64,000 nucleotides of DNA from Flaccisagitta enflata. Its lineage: Eukaryota; Chaetognatha; Sagittoidea; Aphragmophora. Positions 39,338 to 53,459 of the stretch are shown here, in pieces. The position numbers and the translations under genes are program-made. Numbering within the stretch: the first letter of the stretch is position 1; each line of letters starts with the position of its first letter. The notes under the pieces are model-generated. The model was not told the origin of the DNA. It ran no database searches and saw only the letters and a list, made by a program, of their open reading frames with translations. Where the stretch lies: contig OZ231126.1 of NCBI GenBank assembly GCA_965153355.1, positions 10,540,001 to 10,604,000 of the forward strand. The letters run 5' to 3'.

Positions 39338-39507
39338 GCTTCCCCTCACTCCAATTCGCAATCACTAAAAGCTGACAACATATTACCCTTGGGCGACCGG
39401 TTCTCCAATCTGTTTTCCCCCATCTCCTTATCACCGGCATTGACATTGTCATCGGAATCGTCATCGAAAATTCTGATTGCGTCAATTTTGGGAGCGCGTT
39501 ATCATAA

Positions 39508-42285
39508 TCGCGTTATCATAATCTCCATGGGTTCAAGACATCTTCTGCATATCACAAGTCATGCATTGAAAAGCATGGCGGTATATGGATGGCCCAAGAG
39601 ACATGGCTTTCAAACAAACAATTATCACAGCTTCAACAACTTAACACCCAACTTATTGCGGCGTCGGGAATGGAAGAAGCGATATCATCTGGTGTCATGC
39701 GTGGTCGTCCTTTTGGCGGTGTCTGTTTGTCATGGTCAAAAGATCTTAATCAAGTTATGAAACCATTGACAGACTATAAACACAAGCGTGTGGTAGCGGC
39801 TGAATTATCATCTCAACCAAAAAATGTCATTTTCATCTCCATCTATATGCCTTTCCTCGACTCTCGCAAACGCGAATTATGCAGGACTGAAGCCATTGAG
39901 ACAATCTCCATGATTCAAAAAATTGTTGATGATCATCCATACCATCTCTTTGTTCTGGGTGGTGACTTGAATTGCGAGCTCAATGGCAAGTCTCCCTTCG
40001 ATGAGCTCTGGTACAATTTCATGTCCAAAAATCAATTTGAATATTGCAGTAATCAATTCTCGTCACCTGGATTCACTTACCATCACGAATCACTTGATCA
40101 AAAGAAATTTAATGACCACTTTATAGTGAGCAAAGATCTTCTCAGCGACTCAATCTGTTCTAATTTTCAAATCTTGGAAGATGGTGAAAATCCCTCAGAT
40201 CACCTACCTATCTCTATGAGGATGAATCTTCAAGTTCAGAAATTTCAGTCGGGTGAAAACACATCCTTTCGCGCTCCATCGCTTAAATGGTCAAAAGTGA
40301 CTAAGCATGACTTAGCTGGTTATGCCAAAGTAATTGACTCAAGTATGCTTTCCTGCCATCTGCCTCCCCTCCAATGCAAGGTGACTCATTGCACCAATGA
40401 ATCGTGTCGCGCTTCCATGCAGAAAGAGTACGACTATCTGATCAACTCAGTCAAAGAAGCAGATGCAACTTTACCACGTCAGGCTAGCTCAGGCCACGAA
40501 AAGGACTGGTGGTCTGAGCATCTGTCAGATTTGAAAAAACAATCAATTGAAATTCAGAGAGTTTGGATTTCTCATGGTCGACCCAACAATGGGCCAATAC
40601 ACCATGAAAGGCTTCGTGTGCGCGCAATGTACAGAAAAGCCATGAAAAAGGCACAAAAAGAGCCCATTCAACGCTCATGGAATCAAATTTACAGCGCCAT
40701 GGAAGTTTGCGACTCAAACAAGTTTTGGCGGTCTTGGAAAATATTGAACAACAAAAACGGCAACAGTCAATCTCCAATTGTAGAGGGCTGCACTTAAAAA
40801 TCGGCCATAGCAGACCTGTTTAGCAAAGCTTTTGAACGAAACTGCAAGCCAAACAATGAAACAAAAGTGAAAGAACTTGATTCTAAATTCACGGCTACTT
40901 ATCGCGATTTCTGCACTGAACACAATAGTTCCTGTAACTGTCACGAATTCAATATTTCTATAGAAAATGTGATTGATGCAATTTCGGGCATGAAGCTGGG
41001 AAAATGCGCGGATGAGGATGGTCTGACTGCGGAGCATTTTCAAAATGCACCTCTCTCTCTTCTTCATCGTCTCACCACATTGCTTAACACAATGTTAAAA
41101 CATTCTTTCGTCCCATCCCAATATCGTTTTGGTATCATGATTCCAATTGTCAAAGACTCAAATGGAAGCCATAGTGATATCAGCAATTACAGAGGCATCA
41201 CCATTTCTCCCGTCACTTCTAAAATCTTTGAACACATTTTGAAGTCTGTGTTTTCAGAACATCTCTCCACTTCGTCTTACCAATTCGGTTTCAAGCGGAA
41301 GAAATCTACAACACATGCGCTTCACTGCCTAAGAGGCACAATTGATTATTTTACCAACAACGGAAGCCGAGTCTTTTGCTCATTTTTGGACGCCAGTAAG
41401 GCGTTTGATCGCCTGATTCATTCAGGACTTTTTCTCAAACTTATGGAGCGAAATGTTCCCAAAATCTTTCTGGACATCATCATCACCTGGCATGATGGGT
41501 TATTCTGCAGAGTTCGATGGGATGATGTCTGCAGCGAATGGTTTCCCATAACAGCTGGTGTGCGACAGGGAGGTGTCATGTCGCCAGATTTCTACGGCAT
41601 TTACATCGACGAACTCGTCTCCATTTTAAAGAAAGCCGGCATTGGGTGCTATGTGAGCGGTATCTTTGCAGCTGCTCTCTTTTACGCCGACAACATCGTT
41701 GTCATGGCTCCATCCATCAAGGGTTTGCGGACGATTCTCGATCTTTGTGTCATTTACTGCCACGATTGGGACATACTTCTCAATCCAAAAAAGACAAAAA
41801 ATATGGCTTTTGGTAAAGGCAAGGCTCCATCTTTCTCTCTCACTATCAATGCGTTACAGATCCCCTGGGTAGATCAATGCACGTACCTCGGAGTAAATAT
41901 CAAAAGTGGTCCTCATTTCTCATGCTGCGTCAAGGAAAAACTCGCATCCTTCTATCGGGCCTTGAATGGCATCATTCGAATCGAAGGCAAGCCTGATGAG
42001 CTGGTGATGCTAAGGCTCCTTGAGTCTCACTGCCTTCCCATCCTCACTTACGGCATCGAGATCTTACATGTCGCAGATCGAGACGACCGTCGCCAACTTC
42101 GTGTTGCTTACAACAGCATCTTTTGGAACTTGTTTCGTTACGCTTACCATGAAAGTGTCACCAATCTCCAACATGCGTTGAGCAGACCCACGTGGGAAGA
42201 GCTCATCGAGAAGCGTGAGAAGAAGTTTGTTGACAAATGCAGATTGTGCCCTGACTCTAATCTGGTTCGCTACTTTTGTAACTAG
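39508..42285 (+). pseudogene. Non-LTR retrotransposon ORF2 (APE endonuclease + reverse transcriptase)
   Basis: The reading frame opens after a TAA at 39505 and runs to a TAG at 42283, with one in-frame TAA at 40795-40797. Endonuclease: NLHGF, AQETW (catalytic Glu), GGDLNCEL (Asp/Asn), FNDHFIVS and NPSDHLP (terminal Asp-His). RT: LGKCADEDGLTAEHF, NYRGITISP, FLDASKAFD, AGVRQGGVMSPDFYG and FYADNIVV. The catalytic pair normally YADD is YADN here, which should abolish or strongly reduce polymerase activity. Layout and the DGLTAEHF box suggest the Jockey/CR1/L2-like group, but the clade is not certain. A T-rich tail follows. The upstream part lacks a recognisable ORF1, so the copy is 5'-truncated or degenerate. 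Confidence 0.85.
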
Positions 42286-42333
42286 TTGATCTTTTTTTTT
42301 TTTTTCTTTGTCTCTCTTTATTTCTCCTCATTA

Positions 42334-43742
42334 CTACCCGAATTGAAAAAAACGCAAGTTTCTCATTGAAGTGATTGAATAAGGCTACTTTTTCCGTCTG
42401 AGAAGCATTTTGCGAGCTGGTTTAGTTTATTTGAGCTTCCATGCATCATATCCAAGACTTTAAGCCTTCAGAATCGAGCTGATGCGGAGAAATCACCATG
42501 CAAAAGTGACATTTACTTTAAAAATTTTTTGCTTTTGATTTTCAGTTAGGGTTCAAGATGATTTTGAAGGTTTTATTGTAATCAATCACATTCGGTGTTT
42601 CATTTTTCATCACAGACATCGAGGAACCCAAATATAAGAACTATGAAAGCAGACAGCTTGGGTAAAACAATGCCTGATTCCTCCTAGCGATGCAATTACT
42701 CCATCACCTTCACCCCAAAATGATCTCTTTTTTTCTCAGACTACGTTTTCAATTTTGGACCCCTGCACCTTCTTTTGAGTATAACTTCTAAACAAATCAA
42801 GCCGGTCAGGGATCCGGTTAGAGAAAATCTCAATTCTAAGGGTTTTGAAAAAAAAAACATGGACACCTCCCAGATTTTTGCACAGGGGACCTAAAAAGGC
42901 TGTAGAACACGATTCTGATATTCATTTTGACCTAACTTGAGCCAAAAAAATTAGAAACAGTTTTTTGTGTTAAAAATTGTGTTTTTTGCTGTAAAAACGC
43001 TAATTTTTCAACATTTTTTGGTTAATATGGACTGAAATTGATGTATTTTGATTATTTGTACTGTGCTGATTCAATTTTTGGTGTGTTTCCACGATTTTTG
43101 CTAATTTTGAAAATTTGCACTTTGATCTCATTTGCATATTGCGGTTTCGCGTTTTTCGTTTATAACATGCATGTTTTTTTAAGTACGTCGATGAAATTCA
43201 TACTGACACTATATCTTACCCTAAGAAACTGTTCCAAAATATCAGTTTTTGAATTTTTTTATTTTTGGGTCATTTCTTCATTTTTAGGGATTTTAACGCT
43301 ATTTTTGAACCTCTTAGACCTATTCAAAATCGTTCTAGGTTCACTCAAATATCAATTGCTATTGGTACTTTATGTTTCTGTAAAAAAAAAGTCCAAAATG
43401 TTTCATTTTATACTATTTTTTTATGAAAAATAGCTGTTTTTGGCACAAAAAACCGTTTCTAATTTTTTTGGCTCAAGTTAGGACAAAATGAATATCAGAA
43501 TCATGTTCTACAGCCTTTTTAGGTCCCCTGTGCAAAAATCTGTGAGGTGTCCATTTTTTTTTTTTTTTTATTTAAGCTTTTTGCAACCGGGATCCCTGAC
43601 CGAAGCTACAGATGTGGAATTGCGCTCAAAAGAAAGCCCTCGAAAAAAACTTCAATTTGGTCACTGATAAATCATGTCACAAGTGAGCCAAAGGCCCAAA
43701 AATGAGCTTTAGAAAAACTTGCGTTTTTTTTAATTCGGGTAG
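42334..43742. mobile_element. 1.4-kb foldback (long inverted repeat) DNA element
   Basis: Termini CTACCCGAATTGAAAAAAAC and its near-exact inverse are flanked by TA on both sides. The arms extend far inwards: GGTCAGGGATCCGGTT at about 42807 mirrors 43590-43605, and CACAGGGGACCTAAAAAGGC at about 42881 mirrors 43513-43540. The spacer is AT-rich and without a transposase ORF. TA flanks suggest mobilisation by a Tc1/mariner-type enzyme. It sits just after the T-rich tail of the non-LTR element. Confidence 0.82.
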
Positions 43743-43744
43743 TA

Positions 43745-44151
43745 TCACCGCTGGTTGTTATCTTGATTCATTGATCACATAATCATCTTTTGTTCCGTGC
43801 TACACATATTCATGTGTGAATACATCACGTTCATCATCAAAGCCCTTGGTTTCTTCTTCCCTTCCCTCTTTCTCTAATGCTTCTTCTCCTTAGTCTTCTT
43901 CTCCCTCTTCTTCTTCTCCTTACACAAACACAAATACAAGAAGAAGAAGAAAAAGAAGAGGAAGAGGATGATTTGAAAAGGAAGATAATGGGGAAGAAGG
44001 AAGAGGTGGATATTTTGGACAGACGGACCAACTGACCGACAGACCGAATCGGCACGGTGTAGAGTTGCATGGCCCCAACTAAAAAGAACAAGACTATGTA
44101 TTTAATCAACGAGCCTATTTAAATATTGAAAGTTGTATTGTCAGTTACAAG
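43745..44151. other. Spacer with CTT/AAG pseudo-palindrome
   Basis: 43850-43925 is CTT/CTCC-rich and 43937-44010 is AAG/GAA-rich, forming a long imperfect purine/pyrimidine hairpin. A decayed palindrome-ended element end (GGTGTAGAGTTGCATGGCCC) lies near 44058. No gene. Confidence 0.55.
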
Positions 44152-44316
44152 TTTTAGTTGCGGACATGCAACTCTATAGGAGGCTTTGTCTGTACGTCTG
44201 TCCGTCCATCCGTAAATAGAGGTGGTTGTGTCGAAAGTGGAAAAATGAGTGGGTGTGGTTGAGGGTTGGATGCCCCAGCCCACCCATCCGCAACAATATT
44301 GTGACCCCGTTTTTTG
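44152..44316 (+). mobile_element. Palindrome-ended dispersed element, AGTTGCGG subfamily
   Basis: Start AGTTGCGGACATGCAACTCT, end CCCACCCATCCGCAACAATA with TTGTGACCCCG. Matches the copy in the transposon intron (7391-7601) at both ends with different inner sequence. Confidence 0.7.
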
Positions 44317-45665
<1,349 letters not shown>

Positions 45666-45676
45666 TGCATGCTTGA

Positions 45677-45857
45677 AAAAAGGCTGGATACGCGTGCGGG
45701 TGGGGCGATCATGGAGAAGGTCACTGGGGTATTTGGGCAGGAGCAGTGAGCTCAAAAACGCTGAAAAAGAAAAATGGGGACCGACCCAGGGACAGATAGA
45801 CAGACGGACGGATGGGCGGACAAAGCAGGGTATAGAGTCACGTAGCACGCGATTATA
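45677..45857 (-). mobile_element. Palindrome-ended dispersed element, minus orientation
   Basis: Begins near AGGCTGGATACGCGTGCGGG and ends GGGTATAGAGTCACGTAGCACGCGATT, preceded by a GACAGACGGACGG tract. A decayed copy of the family. Confidence 0.65.
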
Positions 45858-46024
45858 AATGATGAGGCATTCACTTCAAACGCTTACCTTCTCATGGGGC
45901 ATCCACTAATCACGAAATGTGTGGTTAAGTTTAACTTGTTTTCACTGAAGCACGAAGTCGTGCTTCGGAGGAAAGAGAAAGAACTGGCTTTATTTCAATT
46001 CGTGCTTCAGTGAATTTGAAAAAG

Positions 46025-46238
46025 AAACAAGGCCGGACACACGGCTACCCCAGTCGCGTGCGGGTGCGCAGGAGCAGCGCTAGAGAAGGTTACTAGAGTA
46101 TATGGGCAGGAGCAGTAGGCTAAAAAAAAAAAAACACCAAAGAAGTATAAACGGGACCAACCGACCGACCAACCAACCAACCAACCGACCAACTGACTGA
46201 CGGACGGCGGGGTGTAGAGTCGCGTAGCACGCAACTAA
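46025..46238 (-). mobile_element. Palindrome-ended dispersed element, minus orientation
   Basis: AACAAGGCCGGACACACGGC and CCCCAGTCGCGTGCGGGTGC at one end; CGGGGTGTAGAGTCGCGTAG and CACGCAACTAA at the other, with a CCAACCAACCGACC tract inside. Non-coding. Confidence 0.75.
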
Positions 46239-46592
46239 TCATGATGTCGTGCTAAAATGGAAATGAAATGCACTCATTTTTGACCAAAAAATTCTCGATT
46301 TCACCTTCCACTGCACCATTGTTTCCCTCTCGATAAAACGAGAAAAAGAACTGGAATAAGAAAGGAAACCGTGGGAATTTTTTGAACAATCAGCAATGTC
46401 TGCTTGTACTACCTTCAAACCCCCTCCCCCATCCAACTACCTTCCAGGCTTCCCCCATCCACAACTGAAGCCCAATCGTTGTGGTTTTGCTTCCCATTAC
46501 TTACATTCAATAATTGTTTGTCTTCCAAATCCTTTTAGCATTGGTCTGCATGTCTGTCTGTCTTTGTCTGTATGTCAATGTACCTCTGTTTA

Positions 46593-46596
<4 letters not shown>

Positions 46597-46678
<82 letters not shown>
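46597..46678 (+). repeat. CT microsatellite
   Basis: An unbroken CT run. The short frame after it (with CRQCRGFYGPLC) has no supporting gene context. Confidence 0.95.
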
Positions 46679-46681
<3 letters not shown>

Positions 46682-46943
46682 CATTTTCTAGTTGAACTAC
46701 AAATGAATAACGTTTTTGCTTTCGAGGTTGATTGTCGCCAATGCCGTGGATTTTATGGCCCACTATGCGCCGAAATGACACAAAATGCTCTATTGGCTCA
46801 ATGGTACTAAAATTAAACAAAAGTAAAATGATAATTCTTAGGGAAAAATAATAAGGGATTAGCTTAAGAATTGTATGTTGAATGGTTGTTTGAGGTTTAA
46901 CTTAGTGCAGGCTTAGTACTGATCAGAATAGATATCATTTAAG

Positions 46944-47199
46944 TACATCAAATGTGTTGCTTTAAAGTCATTGCACATATGGTGAAATAGATGAGAACAT
47001 AAATTCTTCATTTGGGTAGTACACATATGTATTTGCAGAATAAAAATCCACAGAATATTTCGATGAGCTTTGGCTTACCATCATTCAGCTGAACGATGGT
47101 AAGCCAAAGCTTATCGAAATATTCTGTGGATTTTTATTCTGCAAATACATATGTGTACTACCCAAATGAAGAATTTATGTTCTCTACATCAAATGTGTT
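46944..47199. repeat. 192-bp near-perfect palindrome flanked by 15-bp direct repeats
   Basis: 46993-47184 folds on itself around TTCAGCTGAA (centre 47088/47089), with only about two mismatched pairs in 96 and essentially no loop. TACATCAAATGTGTT occurs at 46944-46958 and again at 47185-47199, bracketing the palindrome directly on the right and 34 bases away on the left. No coding potential. Confidence 0.88.
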
Positions 47200-47394
47200 T
47201 ATTATAAATATCATAAAATTTCTTTATCATTCTGCAATAGATAATAAAAAGTTTAAATACAAAAAAAGTTTGAAAAATAAAATGTTTTGCAAATAGAAAT
47301 TCAATAAAAAAATTGATGCCAAAATTTTTTTCTAATGAAAAAAATCATTTTGATGCAATAAAAAAAATTCAATGCATGAAACAAATTTGATGAG

Positions 47395-47590
47395 AACAAG
47401 GCCAACGCGTTACAAGTCGCGTGCGGTCTTGAAGCCTAAAAGACTAATGAACTAAAATGACTTGAAATGACTTAAAATGACGTCAAACGGCGAAAAAAAA
47501 CCAAAGTGTTACCAACAGACAGACCAACGGACGGATGGACCAACAGACGGACAGAGTGGGTCATAGAGTTCAGTGCACGGGACTAAAAAT
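47395..47590 (-). mobile_element. Palindrome-ended dispersed element, minus orientation
   Basis: AACAAGGCCAACGCGTTACA and AGTCGCGTGCGG at one end; CATAGAGTTCAGTGCACGGG and ACTAAAAAT at the other. The core contains ATGACTTAAAATGAC words related to the minisatellite of the 60.0-61.8 kb copy. Confidence 0.78.
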
Positions 47591-47769
47591 TATGATATAA
47601 AAATTTTTATGATGCAAAAAAAATTTTGATGTAGAAGAATTTTTGATCCAAAAAATAAGTATGAGAAAAAAATTTTGATTCAAAAACAATTTCTAATGCA
47701 AAATATTATTGATTTGAAAAAAAAATTGATGTAAACAAAATTTGAAGCAAAAAAGCTTTAATATGCAAA

Positions 47770-47990
47770 AACAAGGCCAACACCTATAAGTCGCGTGCGA
47801 GACTAACAGATTGACTTAGGATGACTTAGAACGACTCAGTATTCTCTTAAATGACTCTAAAAGATTCAAAGAAATAAAATCAATAAAAAAAGTAAAAGTG
47901 TGACGGACTGACAGACCGACCGACAGACGGACGGACAGACAGACAGACGGACAAAGCGGGGTGTAGAGTCGCGTGCACACGACTAAAAAT
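47770..47990 (-). mobile_element. Palindrome-ended dispersed element, minus orientation
   Basis: AACAAGGCCAACACCTATAA and GTCGCGTGCGAGAC at one end; GGGGTGTAGAGTCGCGTGCA and CACGACTAAAAAT at the other, with a GACAGACGGACGG tract. Clean short copy. Confidence 0.82.
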
Positions 47991-48369
47991 TGATGCAAAA
48001 AACATATTTAATACAAGAAATGATTTTTAGTTGAATTCTTTGTTTAAATTTCTGATGCAATAAAATTTTCATAAAAATGTTTTTCTATGATTTACAGATT
48101 GTTTTTATCTAAAAGAATGATAATGAACAAGTGCTGATGAATGACTGCAAAAATATAAAATTCTATTGACTTAGTAAAAACAGCAATGCGAAATATATGC
48201 TAAATTGACTTTGCAAAATCAACCCTTAATTTAATTTGATTTTGTATTAATTTATCTTAAATGATACAATATTTGACTATATATTGGTTTATTTTCGCTT
48301 TAATCAAATCCATATTGGATTTTGGTGTCGTTTTAGCGCATAGTGCGCCATCAATAATCATCAAAAGTG

Positions 48370-48620
48370 ACAAGGCCAGATACACGGCAATCCAGTCAGG
48401 AACGGTTGGGCAGGAGCAGTGATGCTAAAACCACTTGGAATTCAACAAGGCCAGATACACGGCTACCCCAGTCGACTGCGGGTGGGCAGGGGCCGTATTT
48501 GAGGTCTCCTGATCACTTGGGCAGGAGCAGTGAGGCCAAAGACCGCAAAAAAAGTCAAGTGTGATGGACAGACCGACAGACCAATAAAGTGGGTGTAGAG
48601 TCGCGTAGCTCACGACAAAA
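48370..48620 (-). mobile_element. Palindrome-ended element, one partial plus one full copy
   Basis: ACAAGGCCAGATACACGGC occurs at 48370 and again at 48444; the second continues through GGTGTAGAGTCGCGTAGCTC. The doubled left end suggests nested or tandem insertion. Confidence 0.7.
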
Positions 48621-48667
48621 TTGTGACGACGGATTGACCTAGCGACCGACAAACTAAAAATCGTTGT

Positions 48668-51600
48668 GAAATGAATGACCTTTTACTGGCTTAAACTAAT
48701 TCATTAAAGATGGTGGCGCAGATACTGGATACTGGATACTGGATACTGGATACTGGATACTGGATACTTGATTCTCTGTAAGCCTAGAAAATGTTGTCTT
48801 TTTGTTTTAAACATGCGACCCTTGACCCTTAATGCTAGTCTACAGTATCTAAGCTCAGACTAGAGTCCATTGTTTGAGTGTATGTGGTGATGCAGATACT
48901 GGATACTGGATACTGGATACTGGATACCTGATTCTCTCTTATTAGATAAGACTTTTTTTATTTCATATAATGGTGTGACAAAAGACTTTTAGGTGACACG
49001 GACATGTTAATTAGGCCTGTTTTATGCTTCAGTAAGATCATAGAGAATGAAATGAATGACCTTTTACTGGTTTAAACTAATTCATCAAAGATGGTGGCGC
49101 AGATACTGGATACTGGATACTGGATACTGGATACTGGATACTGGATACTTGATTCTCTGTAAGCCTAGAAAATGTTGTCTTTTTGTTTTAAACATGCGAC
49201 CCTTGACCCTTAATGCTAGTCTACAGTATCTAAGCTCAGACTAGAGTCCATTGTTTGAGTGTATGTGGTGATGCAGATACTGGATACTGGATACTGGATA
49301 CTGGATACCTGATTCTCTCTTATTAGATAAGACTTTTTTATTTCATATAATGGTGTGACAAAAAACTTTTAGGTGACACGGACATGTTAATTAGGCCTGT
49401 TTTATGCTTCAGTAAGATCAAAGAGAATGAAATGAATGACCTTTTACTGGCTTAAACTAATTCATTAAAGATGGTGGCGCAGATACTGGATACTGGATAC
49501 TGGATACTGGATACTGGATACTTGATTCTCTGTAAGCCTAGAAAATGTTGTCTTTTTGTTTTAAACATGCGACCCTTGACCCTTAATGCTAGTCTACAGT
49601 ATCTAAGCTCAGACTAGAGTCCATTGTTTGAGTGTATGTGGTGATGCAGATACTGGATACTGGATACTGGATACTGGATACCTGATTCTCTCTTATTAGA
49701 TAAGACTTTTTTTATTTCATATAATGGTGTGACAAAAGACTTTTAGGTGACACGGACATGTTAATTAGGCCTGTTTTATGCTTCAGTAAGATCATAGAGA
49801 ATGAAATGAATGACCTTTTACTGGTTTAAACTAATTCATCAAAGATGGTGGCGCAGATACTGGATACTGGATACTGGATACTGGATACTGGATACTGGAT
49901 ACTGGATACTGGATACTTGATACTCTGTAAGCCTAGAAAATGTTGTCTTTTTGTTTTAAACATGCAACCCTTGACCCTTAATGCTAGTCTACAGTATCTA
50001 AGCTCAGACTAGAGTCCATTGTTTGAGTGTATGTGGTGATGCAGATACTGGATACTGGATACTGGATACTGGATACCTGATTCTCTCTTATTAGATAAGA
50101 CTTTTTTTATTTCATATAATGGTGTGACAAAAAACTTTTAGGTGACACGGACATGTTAATTAGGCCTGTTTTATGCTTCAGTAAGATCATAGAGAATGAA
50201 ATGAATGACCTTTTACTGGTTTAAACTAATTCATCAAAGATGGTGGCGCAGATACTGGATACTGGATACTGGATACTGGATACTGGATACTGGATACTTG
50301 ATTCTCTGTAAGCCTAGAAAATGTTGTCTTTTTGTTTTAAACATGCGACCCTTGACCCTTAATGCTAGTCTACAGTATCTAAGCTCAGACTAGAGTCCAT
50401 TGTTTGAGTGTATGTGGTGATGCAGATACTGGATACTGGATACTGGATACTGGATACCTGATTCTCTCTTATTAGATAAGACTTTTTTTATTTCATATAA
50501 TGGTGTGACAAAAAACTTTTAGGTGACACGGACATGTTAATTAGGCCTGTTTTATGCTTCAGTAAGATCAAAGAGAATGAAATGAATGACCTTTTACTGG
50601 CTTAAACTAATTCATTAAAGATGGTGGCGCAGATACTGGATACTGGATACTGGATACTGGATACTGGATACTGGATACTTGATTCTCTGTAAGCCTAGAA
50701 AATGTTGTCTTTTTGTTTTAAACATGCGACCCTTGACCCTTAATGCTAGTCTACAGTATCTAAGCTCAGACTAGAGTCCATTGTTTGAGTGTATGTGGTG
50801 ATGCAGATACTGGATACTGGATACTGGATACCTGATTCTCTCTTATTAGATAAGACTTTTTTTATTTCATATAATGGTGTGACAAAAAACTTTTAGGTGA
50901 CACGGACATGTTAATTAGGCCTGTTTTATGCTTCAGTAAGATCAAAGAGAATGAAATGAATGACCTTTTACTGGCTTAAACTAATTCATTAAAGATGGTG
51001 GCGCAGATACTGGATACTGGATACTGGATACTGGATACTGGATACTGGATACTGGATACTTGATTCTCTGTAAGCCTAGAAAATGTTGTCTTTTTGTTTT
51101 AAACATGCGACCCTTGACCCTTAATGCTAGTCTACAGTATCTAAGCTCAGACTAGAGTCCATTGTTTGAGTGTATGTGGTGATGCAGATACTGGATACTG
51201 GATACTGGATACTGGATACCTGATTCTCTCTTATTAGATAAGACTTTTTTTATTTCATATAATGGTGTGACAAAAGACTTTTAGGTGACACGGACATGTT
51301 AATTAGGCCTGTTTTATGCTTCAGTAAGATCATAGAGAATGAAATGAATGACCTTTTACTGGTTTAAACTAATTCATCAAAGATGGTGGCGCAGATACTG
51401 GATACTGGATACTGGATACTGGATACTGGATACTGGATACTGGATACTTGATTCTCTGTAAGCCTAGAAAATGTTGTCTTTTTGTTTTAAACATGCGACC
51501 CTTGACCCTTAATGCTAGTCTACAGTATCTAAGCTCAGACTAGAGTCCATTGTTTGAGTGTATGTGGTGATGCAGATACTGGATACTGGATACTGGATAC

Positions 51601-53459
51601 TGGATACCTGATTCTCTCTTATTAGATAAGACTTTTTTTATTTCATATAATGGTGTGACAAAAGACTTTTAGGTGACACGGACATGTTAATTAGGCCTGT
51701 TTTATGCTTCAGTAAGATCATAGAGAATGAAATGAATGACCTTTTACTGGTTTAAACTAATTCATCAAAGATGGTGGCGCAGATACTGGATACTGGATAC
51801 TGGATACTGGATACTGGATACTGGATACTGGATACTGGATACTGGATACTTGATTCTCTGTAAGCCTAGAAAATGTTGTCTTTTTGTTTTAAACATGCGA
51901 CCCTTGACCCTTAATGCTAGTCTACAGTATCTAAGCTCAGACTAGAGTCCATTGTTTGAGTGTATGTGGTGATGCAGATACTGGATACTGGATACTGGAT
52001 ACTGGATACCTGATTCTCTCTTATTAGATAAGACTTTTTTTATTTCATATAATGGTGTGACAAAAGACTTTTAGGTGACACGGACATGTTAATTAGGCCT
52101 GTTTTATGCTTCAGTAAGATCATAGAGAATGAAATGAATGACCTTTTACTGGTTTAAACTAATTCATCAAAGATGGTGGCGCAGATACTGGATACTGGAT
52201 ACTGGATACTGGATACTGGATACTGGATACTTGATTCTCTGTAAGCCTAGAAAATGTTGTCTTTTTGTTTTAAACATGCAACCCTTGACCCTTAATGCTA
52301 GTCTACAGTATCTAAGCTCAGACTAGAGTCCATTGTTTGAGTGTATGTGGTGATGCAGATACTGGATACTGGATACTGGATACTGGATACCTGATTCTCT
52401 CTTATTAGATAAGACTTTTTTTATTTCATATAATGGTGTGACAAAAGACTTTTAGGTGACACGGACATGTTAATTAGGCCTGTTTTATGCTTCAGTAAGA
52501 TCATAGAGAATGAAATGAATGACCTTTTACTGGTTTAAACTAATTCATCAAAGATGGTGGCGCAGATACTGGATACTGGATACTGGATACTGGATACTGG
52601 ATACTGGATACTTGATTCTCTGTAAGCCTAGAAAATGTTGTCTTTTTGTTTTAAACATGCGACCCTTGACCCTTAATGCTAGTCTACAGTATCTAAGCTC
52701 AGACTAGAGTCCATTGTTTGAGTGTATGTGGTGATGCAGATACTGGATACTGGATACTGGATACTGGATACCTGATTCTCTCTTATTAGATAGGACTTTT
52801 TTTTATTTCATATAATGGTGTGACAATAACTTTTAGGTGACACGGACATGTTAATTAGGCCTGTTTTATGCTTCAGTAAGATCAAAGAGAATGAAATGAA
52901 TGACCTTTTACTGGCTTAAACTAATTCATTAAAGATGGTGGCGCAGATACAGATACTGGATACTGGATACTGGATACTGGATACTGGATACTGGATACTT
53001 GATTCTCTGTAAGCCTAGAAAATGTTGTCTTTTTGTTTTAAACATGCGACCCTTGACCCTTAATGCTAGTCTACAGTATCTAAGCTCAGACTAGAGTCCA
53101 TTGTTTGAGTGTATGTGGTGATGCAGATACTGGATACTGGATACTGGATACTGGATACCTGATTCTCTCTTATTAGATAAGACTTTTTTTATTTCATATA
53201 ATGGTGTGACAAAAGACTTTTAGGTGACACGGACATGTTAATTAGGCCTGTTTTATGCTTCAGTAAGATCATAGAGAATGAAATGAATGACCTTTTACTG
53301 GTTTAAACTAATTCATCAAAGATGGTGGCGCAGATACTGGATACTGGATACTGGATACTGGATACTGGATACTGGATACTTGATTCTCTGTAAGCCTAGA
53401 AAATGTTGTCTTTTTGTTTTAAACATGCGACCCTTGACCCTTAATGCTAGTCTACAGTA
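48668..53459 (-). repeat. Satellite array 3 (inverted), first block
   Basis: The same ~380-bp unit as arrays 1 and 2 but on the opposite strand (heptamer reads TACTGGA). It starts abruptly after unique sequence at about 48667. Recurrent ~62-residue frames (WILDTGY repeats then LCKPRKCC) are satellite translations. Confidence 0.97.

Noticed and set aside
46514-46810. Short frame after a CT run with VDCRQCRGFYGPLC, possibly an EGF-like exon
   Set aside because: Too short, Cys spacing not diagnostic, and no neighbouring exon in phase was found.
49056-49244. Recurrent ~62-residue ORF (WILDTGY repeats then LCKPRKCCLFV) in many satellite units
   Set aside because: It is the translation of the satellite heptamer and flank, has only a chance ATG, and its length follows unit structure. 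No splice, promoter or codon signal supports a peptide.
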